Assembly: GCF_004359375.1 (NCBI RefSeq)
Contig: NZ_CP034726.1
Coordinates: 434,001-498,000, forward strand
Direction: 5' to 3'
From: Acetilactobacillus jinshanensis
Lineage (GTDB): Bacteria; Bacillota; Bacilli; Lactobacillales; Lactobacillaceae
Length of the DNA stretch: 64,000 nucleotides
Under the pieces are notes generated by a model. The model worked only from the letters and a program-made list of their open reading frames with translations, was not told the DNA's origin and did not search any database. Position 1 is the first letter of the stretch; every line of letters starts with the position of its first letter. Shown one piece after another: positions 1-9,857 of this stretch. The translations under genes were made by a program, and so were the position numbers.

Positions 1-280
1 TTACCGGTGCGTGCAAGCAATCGAATGTATATAAGTGACGGCATTTAGCAACGTCATTAATCATGTCATTTAACTTTGGACTGACCAAGGTATAAAAAAT
101 CATGGCGCTTTTCTGGATTGCCAATTTTAAGATTCCGTTCAGTAAAGATTCGGTCGTAATGAATGGGAACCGTTGATAATTAACTTTGATATCTTTGAAT
201 TGAGAAATGGCAGTTTTGGCGACTCTTAAAGCTGTGCCACCACTGGAATCTGAAATAACAAATAGATTTAGTTCTGACAT
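1..280 (-). CDS. PEP synthase/PPDK regulatory protein (DUF299), 5' part only
   Basis: Reading the minus strand from an ATG at 280 gives an open frame of 93 codons that runs off the window edge. It begins MSELNLFVISDSSGGTA, which matches the N-terminus of the DUF299 kinase/pyrophosphorylase family (Bacillus YqfL type). Members reversibly phosphorylate a threonine of pyruvate phosphate dikinase or PEP synthase. A GGAAAT ribosome-binding site lies about 9 bases before the ATG. In lactobacilli this gene commonly sits next to rpsU-yqeY, as it does here apart from rpsU. The P-loop and C-terminus lie outside the window, so completeness cannot be judged. Confidence 0.75.
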   Translation of the reverse strand, partial: MSELNLFVISDSSGGTALRVAKTAISQFKDIKVNYQRFPFITTESLLNGILKLAIQKSAMIFYTLVSPKLNDMINDVAKCRHLYTFDCLHAPV

Positions 281-347
281 TAATATCATTTCCTTACGTG
301 TTATTTATATTATAGCGATATTTGTGACGGGTGTCATTGCGTCGTAA

Positions 348-376
348 TTGACCTAAATTCAGATGTTTTGTATAAT
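348..376 (+). promoter_or_regulatory. sigma-A promoter for the yqeY operon
   Basis: TTGACC at 348-353 and a perfect TATAAT at 371-376 are separated by 17 bases. Transcription would start near 383, giving a leader of about 100 bases before yqeY that contains a stable hairpin. Confidence 0.75.
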
Positions 377-420
377 TATAAGGAAACTATTTATAAATTT
401 AAATTCGTTTAGACATATTC

Positions 421-454
421 AAACGTCTCTGTTGCAACTCTCAGGGGCGTTTTT
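421..454 (+). terminator. terminator-like hairpin in the yqeY leader
   Basis: AAACGTCTCTG (421-431) pairs with CAGGGGCGTTT (442-452) as an 11-bp stem with two G-U pairs and a 10-base loop, followed by a short run of T. It lies between the promoter at 348-376 and yqeY. It may be the terminator of a lost rpsU gene, or an attenuator that lowers read-through into yqeY-phoH. Confidence 0.55.
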
Positions 455-482
455 AAATTAAACTTACAGGGGAGTAACGTTT

Positions 483-926
483 ATGAGTTTAAATGAAACG
501 TTAACTAAAGATATGATCAAAGCTATGAAGGCTCGAGACAATTCTTCTTTATCAGTTATCCGTCAGTTAAAGACTGATTTAACCAATAAGAAGATTGCCT
601 TAGGTCGTGACTTGACACCAAAAGACGAAACTGCCGTTGTCATGCACGAAGTTAAGCAGCATAAGGAATCAATCGATGCCTTCAAAAAGGGTAAGCGTGC
701 TGATTTAGTTAAGGAACAAGAAACCTACTTAAAAGCTCTTATGAAATATGCTCCAAAGCCGTTAACTTCTGACCAGGTTAAAAAGTTGGTCAGTGACACC
801 ATTAAGCAGGTCCATGCCACCAGCATGAAAGACTTTGGTAAAGTTATGGGAACCGTTATGGGTAAGGCTAAAGGCCGTGCTAATGGTACCGTAATTAATA
901 AGATGGTTCGTCAGTTACTTAAGTAA
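483..926 (+). CDS. yqeY: GatB/YqeY domain protein
   Basis: This 147-residue protein has the size and pattern of stand-alone YqeY proteins, an all-helical domain homologous to the tail of the GatB amidotransferase subunit and thought to bind tRNA. It starts MSLNETLTKDMIKAMKARD and has the conserved glycine-rich stretch GKVMGTVMGKAKGRANG near the C-terminus. The ribosome-binding site is AGGGGAG, 8 bases before the ATG. In lactobacilli the gene normally follows rpsU (ribosomal protein S21), but no S21 frame exists between the promoter and this start. Its cellular role is poorly defined. The family call is firm. Confidence 0.9.
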   Translation: MSLNETLTKDMIKAMKARDNSSLSVIRQLKTDLTNKKIALGRDLTPKDETAVVMHEVKQHKESIDAFKKGKRADLVKEQETYLKALMKYAPKPLTSDQVKKLVSDTIKQVHATSMKDFGKVMGTVMGKAKGRANGTVINKMVRQLLK

Positions 927-939
927 TTAAAAAATCTTC

Positions 940-971
940 ATCAAAGAACTTCTTCTATGAAGTACTTTGAT
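940..971. terminator. hairpin between yqeY and phoH
   Basis: ATCAAAGAACTTC (940-952) and GAAGTACTTTGAT (959-971) form a 13-position inverted repeat with one mismatch. The plus strand lacks a clean T run after it, while on the minus strand it is followed within a few bases by ATTTTTTAATT. It is probably a weak terminator or an mRNA-stabilising hairpin between the two genes. Confidence 0.35.
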
Positions 972-1051
972 ACATAAATAGATATAGTTCATAAAATTAT
1001 CGGATTATGCTAACATAAGCATAAATTATTAATGAAAGGGTCATTGTAAGA

Positions 1052-2020
1052 TTGGCAGAAAGCGCTGGATCAGTTAAAAAATTTACTTTAGAAGATTTGA
1101 ACGATGCGCCTAAATTATTGGGCGTTCGTGATAAATTCGCGTCACTTTTAGAAGATGGGATGGACGTTTCGATCAATTTACGGGGAACTACCATTAAAGT
1201 TGCTGGTAAAAATACTCGTGATACAAGTTTAGTCCTAGCCATCTTTAAGCATATGCTGAACCTTATTCATAAGGGGATTACTTTGCATAGTAGCGACTTC
1301 ATTAGTGCAATGAAGATGGCAAAGGGTGATACTCTAGATTATTTTGAAGGCTTATATAATAAAGTCCTGATCCATGATCATAAGGGTCATCCCGTTAGGG
1401 TCAAAAATTTTGGCCAGCGTGAATATGTTCAGGCCGTTAAAAATAATGACATTACGTTTGGGATCGGGCCTGCCGGTACTGGTAAGACCTATCTAGCCGT
1501 CGTTATGGCCGTTAACGAACTCAAGACTGGTAAGGTTGATAAAATCGTTGTAACCCGTCCAGCTGTTGAAGCTGGTGAAAGTCTTGGTTATTTGCCTGGT
1601 GACTTAAAAGAAAAGATTGACCCATATCTTCGACCGATTTACGATGCATTGTTTTCAGTTATCGGTGCTGATCATACCCGTCGGTTAATGGACCGTGGAA
1701 TTATCGAAATTGCACCGTTAGCTTATATGCGTGGTCGAACTTTAAACTCGTCATTTGTAATTCTAGATGAAGCGCAAAACACCACGAACGCTCAGATGAA
1801 AATGTTCTTAACTCGTTTAGGTTTTGGGTCTAAAATGATTGTCAATGGTGATATATCGCAAATTGATCTACCTAAGAGTAAAGAAAGTGGCCTAGTTCAA
1901 GCTAGGACTATTTTAAAGAACGTTAAGGGGATTCATTTCGTTCAATTTACTTCACAGGATGTAGTCAGACATCCAATCGTCGCCAGAATTATCAATGCAT
2001 ACGAAAAATATCATAAGTAA
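1052..2020 (+). CDS. phoH: PhoH family ATPase (PhoH-like protein)
   Basis: This 322-residue protein carries the PhoH P-loop ATPase domain, with Walker A GPAGTGKT near residue 140 and Walker B VILDEAQN near 236. The N-terminal 110 residues form the KH-like part typical of this subfamily. The start is a TTG at 1052, preceded by GAAAGGG; no ATG is placed well. The family is a predicted ATP-dependent RNA-remodelling enzyme, usually encoded directly upstream of the rRNA-maturation factor YbeY as here (11 bases apart), which suggests a shared role in ribosome quality control or 16S processing. Confidence 0.93.
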   Translation: MAESAGSVKKFTLEDLNDAPKLLGVRDKFASLLEDGMDVSINLRGTTIKVAGKNTRDTSLVLAIFKHMLNLIHKGITLHSSDFISAMKMAKGDTLDYFEGLYNKVLIHDHKGHPVRVKNFGQREYVQAVKNNDITFGIGPAGTGKTYLAVVMAVNELKTGKVDKIVVTRPAVEAGESLGYLPGDLKEKIDPYLRPIYDALFSVIGADHTRRLMDRGIIEIAPLAYMRGRTLNSSFVILDEAQNTTNAQMKMFLTRLGFGSKMIVNGDISQIDLPKSKESGLVQARTILKNVKGIHFVQFTSQDVVRHPIVARIINAYEKYHK

Positions 2021-2031
2021 CGAGGAATTTT

Positions 2032-2520
2032 ATGGATTTAGAAATATACAAACGAACTAAAGAAAACGTACCACAGAAAGATATTGATTTAATTCGGGGC
2101 CTTCTCCAGCATGCTGGCAAGGTCTTAAAATTAAAGGATAATACTGAAATGTCCGTTACGATCATGGATAACGCCCAGATGCAGCGGATGAATAAAAAGT
2201 ATCGAGGGGTCAACCGGGCAACCGATGTGATTAGCTTTCCAATCAACGAATCTAATTCGTCCGGTAAGGATTTTCCGTTAAAGTTAACGCCTGAAATGAA
2301 AGCCGAATTACCCAAGAATTTAGGTGACATCTTTATCTCGATTGATAAGGTTGCCGAACAAGCTGAATTTCTTCAGCATTCAAAAGCTCGTGAACTAGGC
2401 TACTTAGTCGTTCATGGCTTTTTACATCTAAACGGCTATGATCATATTAAGCCTGAAGACCAAAAGGTAATGTTCCCGTTGCAGAGAAAGATCCTGGATA
2501 GCTATGGCCTCACAAAATGA
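2032..2520 (+). CDS. ybeY: endoribonuclease / rRNA maturation factor YbeY
   Basis: This 162-residue protein contains the signature HGFLHLNGYDH (about residues 128-138), whose three histidines bind the catalytic metal. YbeY is required for 16S rRNA 3'-end maturation and late ribosome quality control. A GAGGA ribosome-binding site precedes the ATG. The 3' end overlaps the dgkA start by 17 bases, so the two are translationally coupled. Length and motifs are normal for the family. Confidence 0.95.
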   Translation: MDLEIYKRTKENVPQKDIDLIRGLLQHAGKVLKLKDNTEMSVTIMDNAQMQRMNKKYRGVNRATDVISFPINESNSSGKDFPLKLTPEMKAELPKNLGDIFISIDKVAEQAEFLQHSKARELGYLVVHGFLHLNGYDHIKPEDQKVMFPLQRKILDSYGLTK

Positions 2521-2896
2521 TCATCAAATAACAAAGAATAAGAATTTTTGTCAGTCATTAGGTCATGCCTGGGATGGCATTATTGACCTGTTTAAAGAGG
2601 AACGTAACTTTCGTTTCCATACGTGTGCGGCAATGACGGTGGTAGTCATTGGCCTGATTCTACATGTGAGCTTAGAAGATTGGTCCTGGTTACTGGTCGC
2701 AATCTTCGCCGTTCTCGTTATGGAGGGCGTTAACACGGTTGTTGAAAACATGGTTGATCTAGAAGTCGGTCATCACTATAACCTGCGTGCTAAACACATC
2801 AAGGACATTGCTGCTGGTTGTGTGCTAGTTACTTCTTTTTTTGCGGCAATCATTGGTTGCATTGTTTTCATACCCGTTTTATTAAGATTGGTATAA
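2504..2896 (+). CDS. dgkA: undecaprenol/diacylglycerol kinase, DgkA family
   Basis: This 130-residue integral membrane protein shows three hydrophobic segments and the family signature EGVNTVVENMVDLE (about residues 74-87), plus the RNFRFH element in the N-terminal helix. Gram-positive members phosphorylate undecaprenol to feed lipid carrier into cell-wall synthesis. The start ATG lies inside the end of ybeY. The position between ybeY and era is the standard Firmicutes arrangement. Confidence 0.93.
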   Translation: MASQNDHQITKNKNFCQSLGHAWDGIIDLFKEERNFRFHTCAAMTVVVIGLILHVSLEDWSWLLVAIFAVLVMEGVNTVVENMVDLEVGHHYNLRAKHIKDIAAGCVLVTSFFAAIIGCIVFIPVLLRLV

Positions 2897-2917
2897 ATTA
2901 TCGAGAGGAAATTATAA

Positions 2918-3826
2918 ATGAAATTAGATCCTAACTATAAATCTGGATTTATCGCAATTATTGGTCGGCCAAACGTTGGTAAATCAACGTTATTAAATCG
3001 AATGATCGGTCAAAAGGTTGCTATCATGACGGATAAGCCACAAACGACTCGTAATAAAATCCAGGGTGTTTATACGGACAAAGGTCATCAGATTGTTTTT
3101 GTTGATACGCCTGGAGTTTTGAAGCCCAAGAATAAACTTAGTGACTTCATGGAAGATTCAGCGATGTCAGCACTTAAGGGTGTCGACGGGATCTTATTTA
3201 TGATTAACGCGCTTCAACCACGTGGTGCCGGTGATAACTTTATTATCAAGCAGTTAAAACAGGTTAAAGTTCCCGTTTATTTAGTCATTAACAAGATTGA
3301 TCAGGTTAATCCAAATAAGTTGTTACCAATTATGGATTCATACAAGAACGCCATGAATTGGACGGATGTTTTCCCGATTTCTGCTCTCCAGGGTAACAAT
3401 GTTGATGAACTATTGGATGATTTAAAGAAACACTTACCGAAGGGCCCACAATATTATCCAAGTGACCAGGTTACTGACCATCCAGAACGGTTTATCGTTT
3501 CCGAATTGATCCGTGAAAAAATCTTTGAGTTAACCCGTCAGGAAATTCCTTATTCGGTTGCAGTTCAAGTCCAGAGCATGAACTCAAAAGTTGGTAATAA
3601 ATTATTGATCAGAGCTTTAATTATCGTTGAACGTCCTGGACAAAAGGGCATTATTATCGGCCGCCGTGGTTCGATGCTGAAGAAGATCGGGACGTTAGCC
3701 CGTCAAGATATTGAACGATTACTCGGTACGGGTGTCTATTTGAAGTTATGGGTTAAGGTTTACCCACACTGGCGAGATAACAAGTCAATCCTTAACCAGT
3801 TAGGCTATAAGCGTAGTGACTATTAA
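2918..3826 (+). CDS. era: GTPase Era
   Basis: This 302-residue protein has an N-terminal GTPase domain, with G1 GRPNVGKST (residues 16-24), G3 DTPG near 62 and G4 NKID near 125. A C-terminal KH RNA-binding domain contains the GxxG loop in [15 protein letters not shown] (about 244-258). Era binds the 3' end of 16S rRNA and the 30S subunit during assembly. A GAGAGGAAA ribosome-binding site precedes the ATG. All key motifs are intact. Confidence 0.97.
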   Translation: MKLDPNYKSGFIAIIGRPNVGKSTLLNRMIGQKVAIMTDKPQTTRNKIQGVYTDKGHQIVFVDTPGVLKPKNKLSDFMEDSAMSALKGVDGILFMINALQPRGAGDNFIIKQLKQVKVPVYLVINKIDQVNPNKLLPIMDSYKNAMNWTDVFPISALQGNNVDELLDDLKKHLPKGPQYYPSDQVTDHPERFIVSELIREKIFELTRQEIPYSVAVQVQSMNSKVGNKLLIRALIIVERPGQKGIIIGRRGSMLKKIGTLARQDIERLLGTGVYLKLWVKVYPHWRDNKSILNQLGYKRSDY

Positions 3827-3844
3827 GTTAATTCAGGTGATCTG

Positions 3845-4606
3845 ATGAGCATCCGTCGGCAACTTACTTTTCACGGAATTTTACTTTATCGTAAATATTA
3901 TGGTGAACACGGGATGCTAATTAAATTTTTTACTGCTGAATGCGGTAAAAAAATGTTTTTAGTCAGGGGTGCGACTCGCAGCCGTTTTAAAATGAAGGCT
4001 GACATTTTACCATTCACGTATGGTGTGTATACCGGAAGTATCGCCTATCACGGTCTGTCTTATTTGAAGTCTGCCGAATCAACGCATCACTACCTGAACA
4101 TCATTAATAATATCAATCTGAATGCCTACGCCACGTATATTATGGGTTTAATCGACGCCGCATTTCCTGATAGTCATCCGGCCGTGAAATGGTTTGATAA
4201 ATTATATTACGGCCTGAAATTGATTAACGATGGCTTGGACCCGGAAATTATTACTAATATCTTTGAAATTCAATTATTGTCGGTCTTTGGAGTTGCACCA
4301 GATTTAAAGGGCTGTGTAATTTGCGGTCGTCACGACTTACCAATGGATTATTCGGATAAATACGGTGGCTTACTATGTATTCATCACTGGGATCATGATC
4401 CGCATCGCTCGCATCTGGATTCCAAAACAGTTTATTATCTTCGGGTATTATCAAAGGTCCCGTTGAAAAAAATCGGTCGGATCAACGTTAGTAAACGAAC
4501 TAAACAGCAGTTACGTCGCCAATTAGACGATATATATGATAACTCCGTAGGTTTGCGATTGAAGAGCAAGCGCTTTTTAGATCAGATGCAGCGGTTTAAG
4601 CTCTAG
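3845..4606 (+). CDS. recO: DNA repair protein RecO
   Basis: This 253-residue protein has an N-terminal OB fold, a helical middle and a zinc-binding element with CVIC near residues 156-159, then CIHH. Many RecO proteins have four cysteines; here the fourth ligand appears to be histidine, which could still bind zinc. RecO works with RecF and RecR to load RecA on SSB-coated DNA. It follows era after 18 bases with an AGGTGA ribosome-binding site, as in other Firmicutes. Confidence 0.93.
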   Translation: MSIRRQLTFHGILLYRKYYGEHGMLIKFFTAECGKKMFLVRGATRSRFKMKADILPFTYGVYTGSIAYHGLSYLKSAESTHHYLNIINNINLNAYATYIMGLIDAAFPDSHPAVKWFDKLYYGLKLINDGLDPEIITNIFEIQLLSVFGVAPDLKGCVICGRHDLPMDYSDKYGGLLCIHHWDHDPHRSHLDSKTVYYLRVLSKVPLKKIGRINVSKRTKQQLRRQLDDIYDNSVGLRLKSKRFLDQMQRFKL

Positions 4607-4607
4607 T

Positions 4608-4636
4608 TTGACAAAAATCACCAGTTAACTTACTAT
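4608..4636 (+). promoter_or_regulatory. promoter of the glyQS T-box transcript
   Basis: A perfect TTGACA at 4608-4613 and TACTAT at 4631-4636 are 17 bases apart, starting at the recO stop codon. Transcription would begin near 4643, just before the T-box leader. Confidence 0.8.
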
Positions 4637-4642
4637 TAAATT

Positions 4643-4880
4643 GAAATTACTGTTATCGGTAGTGAGAAAAGATGGCTAAATCTAATCGTTTAAAGCGAGA
4701 TCAGGATGATGAGAGCTGATCGAGATTAAATTTAACTTTGGCGCTTTTTGAACCGATTTTATTTGAGAGATTTTATTTTATAAATCAAGTGCTAGTTTTA
4801 ATTAACTAGAAGTAGGGTGGAACCGCGAAAAAGAATCGTCCCTATGTAAAGTCGTTTTGAACTTTGCATAGGCTTTTTTT
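4643..4880 (+). promoter_or_regulatory. glycine T-box riboswitch
   Basis: The leader contains the canonical T-box AGGGTGGAACCGCG at 4814-4827 just before an intrinsic terminator. Upstream is a long stem I region with the GTGAGAAAAGATG element near 4661. GGC at 4740-4742 is the likely specifier codon for glycine, consistent with the downstream glycyl-tRNA synthetase genes. Uncharged tRNA-Gly would pair with the specifier and with the UGGN bulge to prevent termination, so the synthetase is made when glycine is short. The specifier position is inferred from sequence without a folding calculation. Confidence 0.9.
4841..4880 (+). terminator. T-box regulated terminator
   Basis: CCTATGTAAAGT (4841-4852) pairs with ACTTTGCATAGG (4861-4872), followed by TTTTTTT at 4874-4880. 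The left arm overlaps the region that would pair with the T-box bulge in the antiterminator. Confidence 0.9.
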
Positions 4881-4913
4881 ATGCCAAGTTTCTTTTTTAA
4901 GGAGGATACACCA

Positions 4914-5858
4914 ATGAAAAAGAAATTGTCGTTGCAAGAGATTATTTTTACCTTGCTAAAGTATTGGACATCCAAAGGCTGTTTATTGATGCAGGCTTAC
5001 GATGTTGAAAAAGGTGCCGGAACCATGAACCCGTTCACGTTCTTACGTGCCTTAGGGCCAGAACCGTGGAAGGTTGCTTATGTTGAACCTTCACGTCGTC
5101 CGGCCGATGGTCGTTATGGTAAGAACCCGAACCGTTTATACCAGCATCATCAGTTCCAGGTATTAATGAAGCCCGCTCCGAAGAATATCCAGAAGTTATA
5201 CATTGGTAGTTTAAAGGCTTTAGGAATTGATCCTAAGGAACATGATATCCGTTTCATGGAAGATAACTGGTCTAACCCGTCAATGGGTTGTGCCGGTGTC
5301 GGCTGGGAAGTCTGGCTCGATGGCATGGAAGTTACCCAATTTACGTACTTCCAAGAAGTCGGTGAACACCAGATGCACCCGGTTGCTTCCGAAGTTACCT
5401 ATGGCTTAGAACGTTTGGCAATGTACATTCAAAATGTCAACAGTGTCTACGACTTAGACTGGGGCTATGGTGTCAGTTATGGTGATATCTTTAAGGAACC
5501 CGAATACGAACACTCTAAGTACGCTTTTGAAACCAGTAATCAGCAGATGCTTTTAAAGCGTTTTGATGACTGTGAAAAAGAAGCTTGGACTCAAATTAAT
5601 TTAGGTTTAGTTCATCCCGCTTATGACTACATCTTAAAGTGCAGTCATACCTTTAATTTATTGGATGCTCGAGGCACCGTATCAGTTACTCAGCGTGCCG
5701 GTTACTTACACAGGATCCGTCGACTCGCACATGCCGTAGCATCCGCATTCATTAAAGCACGTAAGCAACTCGGCTTCCCGTTGATTAAAGACCCGAAAGT
5801 TCGTCGTAAAATCTTTGGTAAAAAAGATCCGCTGAAGAACAACAAGGGGGATAAGTAA
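4914..5858 (+). CDS. glyQ: glycyl-tRNA synthetase alpha subunit
   Basis: This 314-residue protein is the catalytic subunit of the bacterial alpha2-beta2 class II enzyme that charges tRNA-Gly, with the typical [19 protein letters not shown] stretch and motif 3 near the C-terminus. I place the start at 4914 because AAGGAGG lies 8 bases upstream. The earlier in-frame ATG at 4881 sits directly on the terminator T-run and has no ribosome-binding site. It is controlled by the T-box leader and is followed by glyS after one base. Confidence 0.96.
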   Translation: MKKKLSLQEIIFTLLKYWTSKGCLLMQAYDVEKGAGTMNPFTFLRALGPEPWKVAYVEPSRRPADGRYGKNPNRLYQHHQFQVLMKPAPKNIQKLYIGSLKALGIDPKEHDIRFMEDNWSNPSMGCAGVGWEVWLDGMEVTQFTYFQEVGEHQMHPVASEVTYGLERLAMYIQNVNSVYDLDWGYGVSYGDIFKEPEYEHSKYAFETSNQQMLLKRFDDCEKEAWTQINLGLVHPAYDYILKCSHTFNLLDARGTVSVTQRAGYLHRIRRLAHAVASAFIKARKQLGFPLIKDPKVRRKIFGKKDPLKNNKGDK

Positions 5859-5859
5859 A

Positions 5860-7938
5860 ATGAAACATACGTTTTTACTTGAAATCGGTTTAGAAGAAGT
5901 CCCGTCCCAGCTAGCAACTTCCAGTGCTAAACAGTTAGTTCGTCGTGCGGGTAAATATCTGAAATCAAAGCACATTAGTTTTGATAAGATTACACCATAC
6001 TATTCACCACGTCACATGGCAATCCGGATTACCGGCTTAGCTGATAAGCAACCTGACGTTAACAAGTCCGTTAAAGGGCCTTCCAAGAAGATCGCCCAGG
6101 ACGCTAACGGTAACTGGACCAAAGCTGCGATTGGCTTTTCTAAAGGTCAGGGTGCTTCCGTTAAGGACATTACCTTTAAGGATGTTAAAGGTGTTCCTTA
6201 CGTATTTATCGAAAAACATATTCAAGGTCAGCCCGTATCTAAGATTTTAACAGGTATGAAGCAGGTCATCACTGGAATGACGTTCCCAGACATGATGCGT
6301 TGGAACATCTATAACTTCCGGTTCATTCGACCAATTCATACTTTAGTTGCCTTATTAGATGATAAAGTTATTCCGTTCCAGATCTTAGACATTAAAACCG
6401 GTCGGAAGACTTATGGTCACCCATTCTTAGGTAAAGAAATCACTTTAAAGGACGCCAATCATTACGTTAAACCGTTATATGACCAGTACGTCATGGTTGA
6501 TGAAAAGGACCGTAAGCAGCGGATTAAGGATCAATTTGCCGCTTTAGAAAAGAAGCACGGCTGGAAAATCGTTCCTGACCCAAAGTTAATGGAACGAGTA
6601 ACTAATTTGGTTGAATGGCCAACCGCTTTCTCTGGTGACTTTAAGAAAGAATACTTAAAGATGCCTCCAGAAGTTCTGATTATATCCATGCGTGATAACC
6701 AACGTTACTTCTCGGTTGAAGATCATCAGGGTCACTTATTGAACCACTTTGTATCGGTTCGAAACGGTGGGACTGATTACTTAGAAAACGTCATCAAGGG
6801 TAACGAACGTGTTCTTACCGCTCGTTTAGATGATGCGATCTTCTTCTACCACTTTGACATGACCCATTCGATCGATTACTTCGTTAACCGTTTGAAGAAG
6901 GTTAGTTTCCACGACAAGATCTCGACGATGTACGAAAAGATGCAGCGTGTTCAGGTCATCGCTCAACGTTTAGGTAAACAGGTTGGCTTAAATGCCACTC
7001 AATTAAAAGACGTCAAGCGTGCTAGTCAAATCTATAAGTTCGATCTAGAAACCAAGATGGTCAACGAATTCCCTGAATTACAGGGTGTTATGGGCTATGA
7101 ATATGCTCTACGTAAACATGAAAATAAGCATGTTGCCCAAGCCATCGGTGAACAGTACATGCCAACGTCTTCCACTGGTAAATTACCACAGTCTCCAGAA
7201 GGCTCCGTATTATCATTTGCTGATAAGATCGATAGTATTATGACCTTCTTTGCTGCGGGTATGATCCCAAGTGGTTCTCGTGATCCATACGCATTACGTC
7301 GTCAGGCTAACGGGATGGTTCGAATTATCCAGGCTCGTCGTTGGCACTTACCATTACATGCCTTCATTAAACAGATCGTTGCTGATGAAGATCAAGCTTC
7401 CGTAATTCCAAACCATCTGGATCAAGTTGCTCAGACCAAGAACATCTTGAAGTTCATGAATGATCGAATTGTTAAGGTTCTTCAGGCTGATAAGGTTCGT
7501 TACGACGTTATCGATGCCGTTACTGGCGGAACTAGTGATGATTTATTATTCATTATGGATACCGCTAAAGTCTTGAATCAAGCTAAGGAACAATCTGGAT
7601 TTAAAGACGCCATTGACTCCTTAACCCGTGTCTTACGGATTTCTAAGAAAGCCAAGTTTAACGGTGCCATCAAAGTAGATTCTGGATTATTCAAGAACGA
7701 TACTGAAAAACAGTTGAATCAGGCGGTTGCCAAGATTACTCCTGGTTATCTGAAGTTAAAGCCGGCTGATGCTTATAAGCGTTTAACCAGCTTAAAAGAT
7801 GCTATTAATCAGTACTTCGATAAGACAATGGTTATGGCTAAGGATAAGTCATTAAAGACTAATCGTTTGAAGCAGTTAACCATTATTTCTCGAATGATTT
7901 TACATCTTGGTAACTTGGATAAATTAGTCGTTAAATAA
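5860..7938 (+). CDS. glyS: glycyl-tRNA synthetase beta subunit
   Basis: This 692-residue protein has the usual length of the GlyS beta subunit, with its conserved start FLLEIGLEEVPSQ and a C-terminal DALR-like anticodon-binding domain. It partners GlyQ to recognise tRNA-Gly. A GGGGG ribosome-binding sequence overlaps the end of glyQ, so translation is probably coupled. The frame is intact. Confidence 0.96.
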   Translation: MKHTFLLEIGLEEVPSQLATSSAKQLVRRAGKYLKSKHISFDKITPYYSPRHMAIRITGLADKQPDVNKSVKGPSKKIAQDANGNWTKAAIGFSKGQGASVKDITFKDVKGVPYVFIEKHIQGQPVSKILTGMKQVITGMTFPDMMRWNIYNFRFIRPIHTLVALLDDKVIPFQILDIKTGRKTYGHPFLGKEITLKDANHYVKPLYDQYVMVDEKDRKQRIKDQFAALEKKHGWKIVPDPKLMERVTNLVEWPTAFSGDFKKEYLKMPPEVLIISMRDNQRYFSVEDHQGHLLNHFVSVRNGGTDYLENVIKGNERVLTARLDDAIFFYHFDMTHSIDYFVNRLKKVSFHDKISTMYEKMQRVQVIAQRLGKQVGLNATQLKDVKRASQIYKFDLETKMVNEFPELQGVMGYEYALRKHENKHVAQAIGEQYMPTSSTGKLPQSPEGSVLSFADKIDSIMTFFAAGMIPSGSRDPYALRRQANGMVRIIQARRWHLPLHAFIKQIVADEDQASVIPNHLDQVAQTKNILKFMNDRIVKVLQADKVRYDVIDAVTGGTSDDLLFIMDTAKVLNQAKEQSGFKDAIDSLTRVLRISKKAKFNGAIKVDSGLFKNDTEKQLNQAVAKITPGYLKLKPADAYKRLTSLKDAINQYFDKTMVMAKDKSLKTNRLKQLTIISRMILHLGNLDKLVVK

Positions 7939-7969
7939 CTGATAAGTTATCGTAATTATGATATGATGA

Positions 7970-7996
7970 GTCGCACCGGTTTCAGTGCGACTTTTT
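7970..7996 (+). terminator. hairpin with T-run between glyS and dnaG
   Basis: GTCGCAC (7970-7976) pairs with GTGCGAC (7985-7991), followed by TTTTT at 7992-7996. It can end the glyQS transcript and limit entry into dnaG-rpoD. A TATGAT box at 7962-7967 overlaps its left side, so a dnaG promoter may also lie here, but its -35 region is weak. Confidence 0.7.
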
Positions 7997-8018
7997 ATGT
8001 AGAGTATGGAGTGTTGAT

Positions 8019-9857
8019 ATGGCAATGATTCCAAACGACGTGATTGATAAGGTTCGATCACAAGCTAAAATTGAAGATATTGTGGGTAAGTACGTTCATT
8101 TAAGCCGTTCCGGCAAGAATTTATTTGCTCATTGTCCATTTCATGAAGACCAAACACCCAGTTTTTGTGTATCACCTCAGCGTCAGATTTTTCACTGCTT
8201 CAGTTGTGGCCGTGGTGGCAACGTCTTTGATTTCTTAATGGAAATGAAGAATATGTCGTTTCCACAGTCGGTAACAGCGGTTGCCAAAGATGAAGGCATT
8301 AATTTATCAGGTCGATATTTACAGCGTCGACCAAAACGACCCGTTAATAAATTTAAGTTAACGTTAATTAAGATGTACGATAAGGTGGCTCAACTATACC
8401 ATCATATTTTGATCGATACCGAAGCGGGTCAGCCAGCTCTAGATTATCTTCATCGCCGTGGCTTAACTGATGACACCATTAATGCTTATAATTTGGGCTT
8501 TGCTCCGCAGCAACCGTTACTGAAAACCCTTTTCGCGGGTCAGCAATTAAGCCCAACGATTATACAAAAGTCCGGATTATTTATTCAACGACAGAACGGT
8601 GAAATGCGTGACCGATTCTTTAATCGAGTTATGTACCCGATTCGGAATCAAAATGGTCAAACGATTGCATTTTCTGGACGAGTATTGAATAAAAAGGCGA
8701 GTCCAGCTAAGTATCTGAATAGTCCTGAAACACCCATCTTTCATAAACGAGACGTCATCTTTAACCTTGATAAGGCGAAAGCGACCGTAAAGAAAGTTCA
8801 CACTGTAATTTTGTTTGAAGGTTATATGGATGTAATGTCGGCTTATCAATCGGGTGTCAAAAACGGGATTGCATCGATGGGGACCAGTTTGACGGGTAAT
8901 CAAATCAAGGATATCGAAGCGATTAGCCGAAAAGTGTTGGTCTGCTACGATGGTGATGAACCTGGTCAAAAGGCGATCAATCGAGCCGTTAACATCCTGA
9001 TGCCAACGAGGCTTCAGGTTGGTGTCATTCAGATGCCGAATGGAATTGATCCTGATGAGTACCGTCAAAAATATGGTGAAAAACAATTTTACCATTATGT
9101 CCACAGCGCTCAGGAAACACCGACAACGTTCCGACTTCGGTTCTTAAAGCGTGGCCGAAACTTAAATAATCAACATGACCAGTTGGCTTATTTGAAGGAT
9201 GCTCTAAGAGTGATTGCTCAAGTTAGATCATCCGTAAACCGAGACGTTTATTTAAATGGTCTGGCTCATACTTTTCATGTTAAGGTCCAGGATCTGCAAG
9301 GCCAGATTGCAAATCTGGTTCGATATTATCAGAAATTAAATCAATATCAGCATGTCCATCATCAATCTTCGGTTGGTCGAGCTCCGCAGACTCAAGTTAC
9401 GGAGTTACCGAAGCCAGCGGCCAGGGAAGAACTGGCTGAGCAGATCTTACTGAAAAGAATGCTGTTTGACCACAATATCTGGCTCGAAGTAACCAGTCGA
9501 AGTGGCTTTAAATTCTTTGATTTAAAGTATCAGATGCTATATGAAGTAGCTGAAGGCTATTTACGACTGCATAAAAATCAATATGATCCTCATGGATTTG
9601 AGCAGTTTGCTGATCGGGCAAACTTAACGCCGTTGGCAAAACAAATTAATTCATTGGACTTATCGAAACAGATTAATAATTCAGGAATTCAAGATTGTGT
9701 TAAAATAATAATGATGGCTCCTCTCAAAAAGAAGCTAAAAAAGGTCAAACAAGATCTACAAGATGCTGCAAGCCGTGGTGATACCACGCGTGAGCAGCAA
9801 GATACGCAGAAAGTTATTGAAATTATTCGTAAACTCAGGGGGCTTAAGAATGGCTAG
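8019..9857 (+). CDS. dnaG: DNA primase
   Basis: This 612-residue primase has an N-terminal CHC2 zinc finger (CPFH near residues 40-43, CFSC near 61-64) and a central TOPRIM catalytic core with EGYMDV (about 269-274) and the YDGDEPG motif (about 310-316). A C-terminal helicase-binding region follows. It makes RNA primers for replication. Its last 8 bases overlap rpoD, the classic macromolecular-synthesis operon link between primase and sigma factor. Confidence 0.96.
   Translation: MAMIPNDVIDKVRSQAKIEDIVGKYVHLSRSGKNLFAHCPFHEDQTPSFCVSPQRQIFHCFSCGRGGNVFDFLMEMKNMSFPQSVTAVAKDEGINLSGRYLQRRPKRPVNKFKLTLIKMYDKVAQLYHHILIDTEAGQPALDYLHRRGLTDDTINAYNLGFAPQQPLLKTLFAGQQLSPTIIQKSGLFIQRQNGEMRDRFFNRVMYPIRNQNGQTIAFSGRVLNKKASPAKYLNSPETPIFHKRDVIFNLDKAKATVKKVHTVILFEGYMDVMSAYQSGVKNGIASMGTSLTGNQIKDIEAISRKVLVCYDGDEPGQKAINRAVNILMPTRLQVGVIQMPNGIDPDEYRQKYGEKQFYHYVHSAQETPTTFRLRFLKRGRNLNNQHDQLAYLKDALRVIAQVRSSVNRDVYLNGLAHTFHVKVQDLQGQIANLVRYYQKLNQYQHVHHQSSVGRAPQTQVTELPKPAAREELAEQILLKRMLFDHNIWLEVTSRSGFKFFDLKYQMLYEVAEGYLRLHKNQYDPHGFEQFADRANLTPLAKQINSLDLSKQINNSGIQDCVKIIMMAPLKKKLKKVKQDLQDAASRGDTTREQQDTQKVIEIIRKLRGLKNG

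Noticed and set aside
4881-4913. Upstream in-frame ATG for glyQ
   Set aside because: It begins right after the T-box terminator T-run and has no ribosome-binding site, while the ATG at 4914 follows AAGGAGG.
8577-9104. 175-codon open frame on the minus strand inside dnaG
   Set aside because: It is antisense to conserved primase sequence, shows no family resemblance and has no start signals.
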